From IMG/VR virus record IMGVR_UViG_3300010354_000096, positions 1 to 60,478 of that record: a stretch of 60,478 bases of DNA. One strand, 5' to 3'. Of the stretch, positions 1 to 8,160 are shown piece after piece. Under the pieces are notes generated by a model. That model searched no databases, was not told where the DNA came from, and saw only the letters and a list, made by a program, of their open reading frames with translations. The stretch comes from a virus. Made by a program: the position numbers and the translations under genes. Position 1 is the stretch's first letter; the number at the start of each line of letters is the position of its first letter.

Positions 1-1
1 A

Positions 2-454
2 AAATCTATTGGTTTATCTGATTCAGTTGCTTTGTTAGAACAACAAAAATTAGTATTAGAAAATTCAACATTTACTTCTGAAATAGGTCCATTACTTTAT
101 TTAAGTAGGTTAACAGGAAAACCGATGGATATTATTGTGAATTGGTTTATACTCATTCTTGTTTCGGTATTTGATCCATTGGCTGTGAGTTTGGTTATCG
201 CTGCAAATCATCTTAAACATAAAGAAAAAGAACAAACATTGGTTGTAAATAAAGTAGAATCACAAATTACAGACGCAGTAACTACACCTGTATTTACAAA
301 TGAAGTTACTGAAGTTATTGATACAGAAGAAGTTGAAGAAAAAAAAGACTTGGAAACTGAGGAAGAAATGAGTATATTTGTTGATAGTTTGGAACAAAAT
401 CAATTTTATCAAGAAACCCCCAATCATGGTTACAGACGGGGGATTTCTGTATAA
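2..454 (+). CDS. Membrane protein, C-terminal part (5' end outside window)
   Basis: The reading frame is open from base 2 with no stop upstream, so this is the end of a longer gene; a TTG at 32 could start translation but has no ribosome-binding site and I do not prefer it. A hydrophobic stretch of about 30 residues, including FILILVSVFDPLAVSLVIAA, looks like a membrane segment. It is followed by a charged, Glu/Lys-rich tail ending NHGYRRGISV. Segments resembling FDPLAV-x-L-x-IAAN recur in large phage membrane or coiled-coil proteins, but I cannot name the family. The stop codon lies just after a strong GC-rich hairpin. Function unknown. Confidence 0.6.
   Translation, partial: KSIGLSDSVALLEQQKLVLENSTFTSEIGPLLYLSRLTGKPMDIIVNWFILILVSVFDPLAVSLVIAANHLKHKEKEQTLVVNKVESQITDAVTTPVFTNEVTEVIDTEEVEEKKDLETEEEMSIFVDSLEQNQFYQETPNHGYRRGISV
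412..448 (+). other. GC-rich hairpin at the end of the first gene
   Basis: Arms AGAAACCCCC (412-421) and GGGGG-A-TTTCT (438-448) pair over ten base pairs with one bulged A (443) and a 16-base loop. This is exceptional in such AT-rich DNA. It overlaps the last codons of the membrane-protein gene and sits 35 bases before the ClpP-like gene. Downstream sequence is A-rich rather than T-rich, so it is not a classical intrinsic terminator for the + strand; an mRNA-processing or stabilising stem is as likely. Confidence 0.45.
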
Positions 455-482
455 AAAATAAAAAATATAATAGGAGTTAGTT

Positions 483-1136
483 ATGGAAGATTTGTATGAC
501 GGAAATATTGAAGATACACATAGAGTTATAAAGAAAGAGAAATCTGATGAAGATATTCCATTAAGATGGAAAGAAGCAACTACTCAAATGGATTACGGTA
601 TTGACGTAAATGCTTCAAGTGTTCTTTTGTTTGGTGAAATTATGGACGGTACTCTTTATGATTTAATTACTCGTATTAGAGCAATTATACACATGAGAGA
701 AGACGATAAAAAAAATGACCCAATAAATCTTGTTATTAATTCAACAGGTGGTTCTGTATACGAAGCGTTGGGTATAATTGACTATATTCAAAGTTTAGAT
801 GTTAGAGTAAACACAATTGTACGTGGATGTGCAATGTCCGCTGCTGCTCTTATTCTATGTGCAAGAACAGGTGTTCGTGCGGCATCTAAAAACAGTACAA
901 TAATGTTCCATGAAATGTCATCTGATATTTACGGTAAATCTTCTGATATGAAAGCAAATGTTCAACACATGGAAAAGTTAGAAGATATTCTTTTAGATAT
1001 TATGTACACAAACTCCAAAAAAGATGTTGAATGGTGGAAAACAACTACAATTAAAGATTTTTACATTACACCAGTAGAAGCATTGGAATTGGGTGTAATA
1101 GATACTATTATTCAGCCAAAACATCAGAGGAGATAA
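483..1136 (+). CDS. ClpP-like serine protease (family S14)
   Basis: A 217-residue protein with the ClpP fold signature. The catalytic triad reads as Ser119 in GCAMSAAA, His143 in IMFHEMS and Asp192 in IKDFYITPVEALELG, matching Ser97, His122 and Asp171 of E. coli ClpP. The oxyanion/strand motif NSTGGSVYEALGIID is also present (residues 86-100). Length is close to bacterial ClpP (about 200), with a charged extension of some 30 residues at the N-terminus. The ATG at 483 has AGGAG eight bases upstream. It stands 3 bases before a small membrane-anchored gene and just ahead of the late sigma factor. It may act as a prohead-maturation protease (ClpP-fold proteases do this in other phages), or as a host or phage protein-turnover subunit; no Clp ATPase is visible here. 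Confidence 0.88.
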   Translation: MEDLYDGNIEDTHRVIKKEKSDEDIPLRWKEATTQMDYGIDVNASSVLLFGEIMDGTLYDLITRIRAIIHMREDDKKNDPINLVINSTGGSVYEALGIIDYIQSLDVRVNTIVRGCAMSAAALILCARTGVRAASKNSTIMFHEMSSDIYGKSSDMKANVQHMEKLEDILLDIMYTNSKKDVEWWKTTTIKDFYITPVEALELGVIDTIIQPKHQRR

Positions 1137-1139
1137 GTT

Positions 1140-1508
1140 ATGGTTATTTTAGTTTATGTAACTATTGTATTGTTAATTGGTTCTATTTACATAAATGTGA
1201 ATCTTTTAAGAAAATTTGAAAAGATGGAAGAAATGGCAGAAAATTCGGTAGATGAATTAACGAAGAATGAAAAGTTCTTAGCAGAATTAAAGAATAGAGT
1301 ATTATCACAGCAATCTTATTTAAGACAATTGGATAGGATTGGTTCATTTGAAGCAGATGATGAAACAGGCTACTTCTTTAAAGAAATGAAAGATATTGTG
1401 AATGATATTACAGTTTACTTCGGTGAAGAACCAATGGGTGATGAAAAAACAAGTATTCTTGAAAAACAAAAATTTGATGCAAAATTTGAAAAGGATTATT
1501 ACGCATGA
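1140..1508 (+). CDS. Small N-terminally membrane-anchored protein
   Basis: 122 residues. The first 23 or so residues (VILVYVTIVLLIGSIYIN core) form one membrane segment. The rest is a helical, charged domain with a predicted coiled coil (residues 25-60) and the conserved-looking stretch FEADDETGYFFKEMKDI (residues 74-90). I recall similar small proteins next to gp55-type sigma factors in T4-like phages, but no function is known to me. GGAG lies seven bases before the ATG, and the gene overlaps the sigma-factor start by four bases (ATGA), implying coupled translation. Confidence 0.6.
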   Translation: MVILVYVTIVLLIGSIYINVNLLRKFEKMEEMAENSVDELTKNEKFLAELKNRVLSQQSYLRQLDRIGSFEADDETGYFFKEMKDIVNDITVYFGEEPMGDEKTSILEKQKFDAKFEKDYYA

Positions 1509-2233
1509 GTATAACAAAAGTAAAACAAACTATATATTTTACTCAAGAAACAGAAGATGCAATTGTTGAGTACAATACTACAGAAGATGATATACAACGC
1601 AATATAATATACACTAAAAAAATTCATCCTGCATTTTATAAACTTGCTGAAATAATGATTCATAGATTCAAGTTTTATAATTTTGATGTTTCACATGAAG
1701 ACGTTAAACACGAAGTGGTTGCTTTTTTACATGAAAAAATTCATAAATATAAAGCAGAAAGTGGTAAAGCGTTTTCTTATTTTTCTATTGTTGCTAAGAA
1801 TTATCTAATTGCGGAAAACAATAAAAACTATTATCACTTCAAACGTAGTCAGGGAATGGAAACAATTGATAGTGAAAGAAATATAGTTAATGAAAAAATA
1901 CGCAAAGATTTAATAGAAGAAAAAAAAGATTTTATTGATTTGTTTACGGATGTAGTGGAGAAATATTTACCATTAATATTTACCAAAAAAAGAGATGTAC
2001 AAGTTGCTGATTCAATTTTATATTTGTTTAGAACCCGTGAAAATATAGAAAACTATAATAAAAAAGCAATATATATTCTTGTTCGTGAAAGAACAGGAAT
2101 AAGTTCACAATATATTACAAACGTTATAAATAGAATAAAATACATTTATATAAAATTATATAGAGAATACCGAAACGGTACTAACATAACAAATTTATCT
2201 TGGTATAAATTGCAAGACATTATTAACAACTAA
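1505..2233 (+). CDS. Late-transcription RNA polymerase sigma factor (T4 gp55-like)
   Basis: 242 residues, rather longer than T4 gp55 (185). The central block (about residues 55-115) resembles sigma region 2: HPAFYKLAEIMIHRFKFYNF, then an acidic-helix stretch HEDVKHEVVAFLHEKIHKY, then GKAFSYFSIVAKNYLI, the segment typical of T4-like gp55 proteins. The C-terminal third is basic and helical and could contact the sliding clamp or the core polymerase. In T4, gp55 directs host RNA polymerase to late promoters. A recurring ATATTTATAT box ahead of structural genes in this window is the obvious candidate target. The start overlaps the previous gene by four bases. Confidence 0.8.
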   Translation: MSITKVKQTIYFTQETEDAIVEYNTTEDDIQRNIIYTKKIHPAFYKLAEIMIHRFKFYNFDVSHEDVKHEVVAFLHEKIHKYKAESGKAFSYFSIVAKNYLIAENNKNYYHFKRSQGMETIDSERNIVNEKIRKDLIEEKKDFIDLFTDVVEKYLPLIFTKKRDVQVADSILYLFRTRENIENYNKKAIYILVRERTGISSQYITNVINRIKYIYIKLYREYRNGTNITNLSWYKLQDIINN

Positions 2234-2234
2234 C

Positions 2235-2248
2235 ATATTTATTTATAT
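2235..2248 (+). promoter_or_regulatory. Possible late-promoter box, very close to a start codon
   Basis: ATATTTATTTATAT contains two overlapping copies of the ATATTTAT-type box seen before other structural genes. It abuts the ATG at 2247, so a transcript from it would be leaderless or serve the genes downstream. Weak call. Confidence 0.25.
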
Positions 2249-2636
2249 GAGCTTTGATCAAGAATTGTTTGGAAATAAAAAGTTTTCTGATTTGCTGAAA
2301 GATATTTACGATAATCAGAAAAAAAAGGAACGGCAACTAAATTTATTAATTGCAGACCTAAAACCACTTATAACAAACATAAGTGATGCTGGTATGTTAG
2401 TTCCTTCTATCAAAGACTTAATGGAAGTGTCAGTTAAGAATGATGAACATTTAGTTAAATTGGCAGCGGTTATACAACGTGCTACAAGTAATAAACAAGA
2501 GGAAACTTCCTCGTTCTTGACTGATGAAGAAAAAGAAGCCTTATTAAAAGGAATTCAGGAAATTCAAGAAGAACAAGAGGAAAACAACATTGGCACAAAA
2601 CCCACAAAAGACGATTCTGAATGGTCAGGAATATGA
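2247..2636 (+). CDS. Small hypothetical protein before the baseplate hub gene
   Basis: 129 residues, mostly helical and highly charged. Residues 1-80 carry regularly spaced hydrophobic positions (LLKDIYDNQKKKERQLNLLI). The C-terminal 40 residues are Glu/Gln-rich and end in a polar tail. There is no recognisable catalytic motif. The last 47 bases overlap the start of the baseplate hub/spike gene in another frame, which suggests coupled expression and a role in hub or tail assembly. Function not recognised. Confidence 0.55.
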   Translation: MSFDQELFGNKKFSDLLKDIYDNQKKKERQLNLLIADLKPLITNISDAGMLVPSIKDLMEVSVKNDEHLVKLAAVIQRATSNKQEETSSFLTDEEKEALLKGIQEIQEEQEENNIGTKPTKDDSEWSGI

Positions 2637-4905
2637 GAATATTCCAGCAGAAGTTGTTACCGTAGATTTTGATGGTAAAAATAAAGAAAAGTTATATACA
2701 ATTTATTGTAGGTTTTTGGGAGCTTATGGCTCACAAACACAAACTAATGTTATTGCTGCAAGACCATTAGATGCTAATATAAAAAATATTCCAGTAAAGG
2801 GTGAAGTTGTTATGCTCTTAAAGGGGCCAACCGCTTATAATAGTGCACTTAAAACTGGACAAGAATATTATTATACAAATCCAATTTCAATACAAAGTTC
2901 TGTTCACCATAACGGTATTCCTGGTGTAACTGATTTTCAAAGACAAGTTTCCACATCAAATGTAACTACACGAAAAAATGCAGAAGACGGCGCATACAAT
3001 AAAGTAGAATCACGTTTAGAAACAGGTAAAACGATAGATCCAGGTTTTCCAGAAAGGTTAGACGTTTATCCTATACAACCTTACCCTGGTGATATTATTC
3101 TTGAGGGTAGATGGGGAAACTCAATTAGATTGGGCTCTACCGTTGATGAAAGAAGAGTATATCCACAGCGACCACTTTGGAAAAAAGGCTTAGGTGAAAC
3201 AGGAAATCCAATATTAATAATTTCAAATGGTACAAACCCACCACAAAAACCTTTTAATGAATTTATTCTCGAAGATCCAAATACCGATGATTCATCGATA
3301 TGGATGACTTCTGGACAGGCTTTTTCATTCACACCAGCATCAGATGTAGCAGCATCTACTGCAAATCGTAGTGTTAATTTGTACGTGGATAATGTGAATG
3401 CTGGTAATCAGATTTTAATATCATCCGATAGAATATTATTAAACGCTAAAAAACAAGAACTTATGGGTTTTAGTAGTGAAGGTATTGGATTTTCTTCACA
3501 AAAAGCAATAGCTTTAGATGGTGGTATTGTTGTTGAAATGGAAGCACCACGTATAAATTTGGGTTTAAACGCAGTATCTCCTGTTTTGTTAGGTGATAAA
3601 ACATTACAATGGCTTGGAGATTTATGTGATTCTTTAGCAAATTTATGCTCATCTATAAGTAAACAAACACATCTAACAGGTACAGGTGAATCACTTCCAC
3701 CAACAAACGCACCAGATTTTAATAAAATTAAATCCGATATAAAATCACTCCGTTCTTCATTAAAATCACTTCCAAGTAATCAAGTATTTGTTTGTGAAAA
3801 TCCTGGCGGTCCTACAAAAGCAGAAATGGATAAAGCTAAGGAAAGAGCAGCAAGCGGTGGTGGATATGTTGAAACTAATAAAGTTGGTGGAGATAAACCG
3901 GATATATTAGCAGGAGCAGAATTGGAGCAACCAGTGGTTAATGTTGTAACTATAATTAGTGAATTGACTAATATTGAAAAAGAGAAAAAAGCTATATTAG
4001 AAGAAATTTCTAAATCATCGGGTGCTACTCTAACACCTGCAAGTGAAATGGGTATGAGTAATGCAGAAGCAGAAGACGCTGCTGAACGTGGAGATTTTGC
4101 AACTGGTTCTAATGCAACTGGTTCTAATGCAACTGGTTCTAATGCAACTGGTTCTAATGCAACTGGTTCTAATGCAACTGGTTCTAATACACCACCACAG
4201 GGTGCTCAAATTCCAGGTAGTGTTTCTTCAAATTATCCAAATGGTTTAACATACGAACAATTAGGATTAGAACCTACTAAGATGAAAAATGTTGGAGGTA
4301 GATGGAATTATGACGGTGACATTAATTTAGCAGCAAAAACAAACCCAATTACAAAAACAAGGTTTAATGAAATACCTATACCGTTTGGTATTGTGTTGGG
4401 TAGCTTCATTTGTAATGGAATGGATCTTACATCATTGAATAATGCACCAACCGAAGTTGGCGATAAGTTTGATTGTTCAGGTAATAAATTAGAATCTTTA
4501 CAAGGTGGCCCTAAAAAAGCTAAAAATTATATATGTAAACAATCAGAATTGAAAACTTTATCAGGTGGACCAACTGAGGTAACAAGTACATTTGATTGTT
4601 CCAATAACAGATTGGATAGTTTAGTTGGTGGTCCAACTAAAGTTGGTTTTGCTTACCGCTTGGATGGAAACATAAAGATAACTTCATTGAGAGGTATTTC
4701 TGCAAATGGTACATCAAATCCATTAAACCAATTACAATGTGACAATTGTTCATTAACCGATGTAACGATATTTGCAGGAGTAAATGAAATAAAAACAAAA
4801 ACATTCAACGGTCAATACCAACAAGAAGCAGCAGATGGTACAGAAATCAAACTTGACGCTACAATAATAAAAGAAATTACAGGTGCAACGAAAATATACG
4901 TTTAA
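2590..4905 (+). CDS. Baseplate hub / central spike protein (gp5-like) with C-terminal leucine-rich module
   Basis: 771 residues, starting at TTG 2590 inside the preceding gene. Residues 15-110 look like an OB-fold region (VVTVDFDGKNKEKLYTIYCR). Residues about 155-260 carry the block YPIQPYPGDIILEGRWGNSI, then ILIISNGTNPP and DSSIWMTSGQ, which I recognise from gp5-type hub/spike proteins of marine T4-like phages. No lysozyme domain is visible in this chain; lytic domains sit in two genes downstream. A (ATGSN)6 linker (residues 504-533) leads to a C-terminal module (about 549-771) of repeats of the form FDCSxNxLxSLxGGPxxV, a BspA/leucine-rich-like fold. The same module ends two other virion proteins here. 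The spike assignment is good; the ligand of the repeat module is unknown. Confidence 0.75.
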   Translation: MAQNPQKTILNGQEYENIPAEVVTVDFDGKNKEKLYTIYCRFLGAYGSQTQTNVIAARPLDANIKNIPVKGEVVMLLKGPTAYNSALKTGQEYYYTNPISIQSSVHHNGIPGVTDFQRQVSTSNVTTRKNAEDGAYNKVESRLETGKTIDPGFPERLDVYPIQPYPGDIILEGRWGNSIRLGSTVDERRVYPQRPLWKKGLGETGNPILIISNGTNPPQKPFNEFILEDPNTDDSSIWMTSGQAFSFTPASDVAASTANRSVNLYVDNVNAGNQILISSDRILLNAKKQELMGFSSEGIGFSSQKAIALDGGIVVEMEAPRINLGLNAVSPVLLGDKTLQWLGDLCDSLANLCSSISKQTHLTGTGESLPPTNAPDFNKIKSDIKSLRSSLKSLPSNQVFVCENPGGPTKAEMDKAKERAASGGGYVETNKVGGDKPDILAGAELEQPVVNVVTIISELTNIEKEKKAILEEISKSSGATLTPASEMGMSNAEAEDAAERGDFATGSNATGSNATGSNATGSNATGSNATGSNTPPQGAQIPGSVSSNYPNGLTYEQLGLEPTKMKNVGGRWNYDGDINLAAKTNPITKTRFNEIPIPFGIVLGSFICNGMDLTSLNNAPTEVGDKFDCSGNKLESLQGGPKKAKNYICKQSELKTLSGGPTEVTSTFDCSNNRLDSLVGGPTKVGFAYRLDGNIKITSLRGISANGTSNPLNQLQCDNCSLTDVTIFAGVNEIKTKTFNGQYQQEAADGTEIKLDATIIKEITGATKIYV
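4099..4188 (+). repeat. Perfect 15-base tandem repeat, six copies
   Basis: GCAACTGGTTCTAAT is repeated six times without a mismatch, encoding (Ala-Thr-Gly-Ser-Asn)6 in the linker before the leucine-rich module of the hub/spike protein. Unit length is a multiple of three, so copy-number change alters linker length without a frameshift. Confidence 0.95.
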
Positions 4906-4918
4906 TTGGAGATAAAAT

Positions 4919-7087
4919 TTGGCTGGTTTTTCCGCATATTCAATAACAGCAAATGACTTTGTATTCTTAAAATGCTCAAAAGCAGTAGAAGAGAGTGGAT
5001 TTACATTACCACAAAATTTTAAGTTTATAGAATGTCCTGATGATCCGCATACAACAGAAGAGGCAGCAAAACATAGAAAATTAGCAAAAGTATATTCAAT
5101 AGCAAAGATATATTGCTCTGGTTTTGAATTAGAGTTAACCGATAAAACAAGAAAATACTTAAACGGTTATGAATATATAGGAGATGATAAATGTCCTATA
5201 GTAATTTTAGAAAAAGATAAAGCACCTGCAGATGGAGAAAAACCTGCACCAACTGAAAACATTAATGCAAAGAAAATGTTTGAATCCACAACAAATTCTC
5301 CATTAACGTATGAATATGCACTAGCGGATACACGAACAGCGGTGTATGACGGTTTTACACAAAGTGTCAAAGACTCTATACTTAGTGGAAAAATAAATGT
5401 TGATGCATTAAAAGACTCTGCTTTAGGCGCATTAAAAGACGCTGCTCCTGGAGTTTTACAAACATTAGCAACTAGTCTTGGTGTTGATGCAAAAACATTA
5501 TCTACAATAACAAGTGTTATTGATTTTGTAGGTAGTGATAATCTCATTAATGGTGATATTGATGCTATTAAGAAAAAATTATTAGAACAATTAGAATTAA
5601 AAAATTTAGTAGAAGTTGCATCTAAACCAGAGATTACTGATATATTATCTAAAACTTTAAACGTTGGTAAAGATGCGTTAACTAATTTATTTAGTTCTTC
5701 AAAAAACATAAAAACATTATCTGATATAAAGACCATTGAAACATATACATCAACTGATGATGTTTTTAAGATAAGAATTATTGATGAAAATTATTTAGAT
5801 ACAAGACAATCGTTGGATTTAATAGTATCCGCATCGGTATTATTTTATTCAGAAGATGAAAAGGACAGAATAGAAGGAGAAAGAATAGCTAAAGGTCTTT
5901 CTAAAGAATTTTTATCGTTACTTCAACCAATAAATACAACGGTTAGAGATGATGCAAGTCCAGATCAAAAAGTTATTTCTAAAGGAACTTGGCTAACAAC
6001 ATTTAATAAAATTGATTATCGTATTCAAAAAGTTGCTGCTATAGGATTGGGATTTGGTATAGAAGAAGACGGTGTTACAAAACTTCAACAATACATAGAC
6101 AATTTGAATAAATATCAACAATTGAATGAGAAATCTGACGAACTACGAGAAGGACTAAAAGAGCATACTGAAACATTAGAAGAAGAAAATAGATATAATC
6201 CAGACGCAGAAAAAGATTATAAAGAAAAACATGGTCTTACTGATAAACAGTATGATGATGCGTTGGGTATAGTGTATGACAGAAATAATAATAACCAATC
6301 TGACATAGAGTGTTTTCAGGATTCAGATCCATCGGAAGAAGAACCAGATATAAACGATCCAGTTTATGTTATGGGACTTGATCCTGCATTAGCAGTAAAA
6401 GATTCTTTAGGAAATGTAATTTCATATAACGGTGACATTACATTAACTGGAAAAAGAAGTGGTATGGATTTTAGAGGCGACGATTCTCCTGATAATTTAC
6501 CATTAACATCCATACCATTTAAAATTAAAAATGTTAACGGTAAATTTATATGTAAGAATATGAGATTAACAAGTTTAGTAAATGCACCAGATGTAGTAGA
6601 AGGTGATTTTGATTGTTCTGGTAACGAATTACAATCTTTAGATTTTGGTCCAACATCTGTTGGTGGAAATTATTTTGCTAATAAAAATAAATTAGAAAAT
6701 TTAGATGGACTTCCAAGTTCAATAGGACAAAATTTGAATTTATCTGAAAATAGAATAAGTAGTTTAGAAAATTTAGGTTGTGGAAAATCATCAACAACAT
6801 CTGGTTGTCCAACTACTGTTTTTGGTGATGTTAATTTATCTGATAACGATTTAAAATCATTAAATAATGCAAATTTGAATATTCGTGGTACACTTGATGT
6901 TAGTAAGAATGAATTAACAAATGAAACTATGTTTGAAGGAATAACTGAAGGTTTGGGTGGAAAGAATGAAAAATGGAATTCTGATATAAGAGTTAAAAAA
7001 TTCATTGGTATTAACCAAACAAACTCAGTTAAATTAAATACTAATTTAATTCAAACTAAATTACAAATTGATAATATTATAGTTTGA
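4919..7087 (+). CDS. Baseplate hub-region virion protein with C-terminal leucine-rich module
   Basis: 722 residues from a TTG start preceded by GGAG nine bases upstream; the TTG-GCT start matches the TTG-GCA start of the gene before. Residues 1-110 are a compact domain that I do not recognise. Residues about 150-270 are Ala/Leu/Lys-rich amphipathic helix, followed by a mixed domain to about residue 480. Residues about 480-722 carry the leucine-rich module (GDFDCSGNELQSLDFGP, then LNLSENRISSLENLGCG), ending in IIV. The position between the hub/spike and the wall hydrolases suggests a tail-tip, hub or tape-associated component. Function not established. Confidence 0.6.
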   Translation: MAGFSAYSITANDFVFLKCSKAVEESGFTLPQNFKFIECPDDPHTTEEAAKHRKLAKVYSIAKIYCSGFELELTDKTRKYLNGYEYIGDDKCPIVILEKDKAPADGEKPAPTENINAKKMFESTTNSPLTYEYALADTRTAVYDGFTQSVKDSILSGKINVDALKDSALGALKDAAPGVLQTLATSLGVDAKTLSTITSVIDFVGSDNLINGDIDAIKKKLLEQLELKNLVEVASKPEITDILSKTLNVGKDALTNLFSSSKNIKTLSDIKTIETYTSTDDVFKIRIIDENYLDTRQSLDLIVSASVLFYSEDEKDRIEGERIAKGLSKEFLSLLQPINTTVRDDASPDQKVISKGTWLTTFNKIDYRIQKVAAIGLGFGIEEDGVTKLQQYIDNLNKYQQLNEKSDELREGLKEHTETLEEENRYNPDAEKDYKEKHGLTDKQYDDALGIVYDRNNNNQSDIECFQDSDPSEEEPDINDPVYVMGLDPALAVKDSLGNVISYNGDITLTGKRSGMDFRGDDSPDNLPLTSIPFKIKNVNGKFICKNMRLTSLVNAPDVVEGDFDCSGNELQSLDFGPTSVGGNYFANKNKLENLDGLPSSIGQNLNLSENRISSLENLGCGKSSTTSGCPTTVFGDVNLSDNDLKSLNNANLNIRGTLDVSKNELTNETMFEGITEGLGGKNEKWNSDIRVKKFIGINQTNSVKLNTNLIQTKLQIDNIIV

Positions 7088-7102
7088 TAATTGGAGAAAA
7101 TA

Positions 7103-8113
7103 ATGGCGTTACCTGCTGTAGAAGAAGTAGAAATAGAAGAAGAATTGGATGGAACAAAAGTTGAAATTAAAAATAAAATTCAATTAATAGAAGGCATAAT
7201 AGAAGATCCTGAAGATTTAAACGGATTACAAGAACAGGCAGAAGATTGGAGTGATGTAAAGGTTGGTGTTTATATTATAAAACAAGCAGAAACACCTGGT
7301 GAAAAAAGAGACGGAATAAGTGGAGGTGGTAACAGTCCATGTATTCAAGCAGGTGCAACTACTCCTGTAAATACTCCTGTAACAAGCACACCCAAGGAAA
7401 AAGAAGAATCTTCAGCAGATGCAGCAGCATCTATTAATCCTAATAATACTGGAATTAAGATAGGTGTTAATACTTCTGGCTTAAACGAACTACAAGTTGA
7501 AATTGTAAATACAGCATTGGAGTGGTTAAAGAAAGGAGTACCTGGACAAAAATGGGAAGATGCAGGAGGGCGTGGACCTTTAGTTGACGAATTGAAAAGA
7601 CAATTTGGATGGAAACCCGGAACAGATGCTTGGTGTGCTATGTTTTGTTCGGTTGTTATCAGAGACGCTATGGCAAAGGTACAAGCAAAGGGTATAGCTA
7701 CTAAAGATCAAAAGAAAGCAAAACAGCCAGATAATTTTTTAATGATCGCAGGTGCTAGATTATTGGTTTATTCAAACAGTAAACCCCCATTACTTGGTGG
7801 TGCTTCGTCTACTACTCCAGAAATTGGGGCAATCTTTCACACACCACCTGCACCTGGTGCTGATGGTTCGGGTCATGTTGGTATAGTTGTTGGAATTGAT
7901 GGTCCAAATGGACAAGTTATTACGTGTGAGGGTAATGCAAGTGATAGAGTTTGTCTGCACGTATCTAATGCTGCAAAAGTAAAAACAATGAGATTTGCAT
8001 ATCCAGGTAGACTTCCTCATTCTGGTAAATCAAGAGGAAGTGATACATTGAAAGAAATTCCAGATTTATTAAAAACTGCATATTTAGTTGGTGGTAAATA
8101 TAAAACACGTTAA
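7103..8113 (+). CDS. CHAP-domain peptidoglycan hydrolase, tail-associated
   Basis: 336 residues. I take ATG 7103, since GGAG at 7093-7096 is a proper ribosome-binding site for it; an upstream in-frame TTG at 7091 would swallow that site. Residues 1-110 are an acidic N-terminal region with a Thr/Pro/Ser-rich linker. Residues about 125-310 form a CHAP (cysteine, histidine amidohydrolase/peptidase) domain: Cys178 in DAWCAMFCSVV, His258 in GSGHVGIVVGI and Glu276 in ITCEGNASDRV. Such enzymes cut the peptide stem or cross-bridge of peptidoglycan. Lying between baseplate genes rather than beside a holin, it is probably a virion-borne enzyme used in entry. Confidence 0.82.
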   Translation: MALPAVEEVEIEEELDGTKVEIKNKIQLIEGIIEDPEDLNGLQEQAEDWSDVKVGVYIIKQAETPGEKRDGISGGGNSPCIQAGATTPVNTPVTSTPKEKEESSADAAASINPNNTGIKIGVNTSGLNELQVEIVNTALEWLKKGVPGQKWEDAGGRGPLVDELKRQFGWKPGTDAWCAMFCSVVIRDAMAKVQAKGIATKDQKKAKQPDNFLMIAGARLLVYSNSKPPLLGGASSTTPEIGAIFHTPPAPGADGSGHVGIVVGIDGPNGQVITCEGNASDRVCLHVSNAAKVKTMRFAYPGRLPHSGKSRGSDTLKEIPDLLKTAYLVGGKYKTR

Positions 8114-8115
8114 GT

Positions 8116-8125
8116 ATATTTATAA
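8116..8125 (+). promoter_or_regulatory. Candidate late-promoter box
   Basis: ATATTTATAA lies in the 47-base gap, about 35 bases before ATG 8161. It matches the ATATTTATAT box shared by gaps ahead of structural genes in this window. Inferred to be read by the gp55-like sigma factor. Confidence 0.45.
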
Positions 8126-8160
8126 TATATGTTATTTGATTAATTTATAGAGAAATATAA

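Noticed and set aside
4099-4188. CRISPR-like array
   Set aside because: The units are contiguous with no spacers and encode a protein linker.
4061-4249. Small + frame over the 15-base repeat (repeating LVLMQ)
   Set aside because: Out-of-frame reading of the hub/spike linker repeat, not a gene.
5167-5736. 189-codon open frame on the - strand, and other - strand frames across the window
   Set aside because: They lie antisense to clear structural genes, show no recognisable domain and have Ser/Phe/Leu-rich composition typical of antisense shadows.
7091-7102. TTG start four codons upstream of the CHAP gene
   Set aside because: The GGAG site falls inside it and is correctly spaced for ATG 7103.
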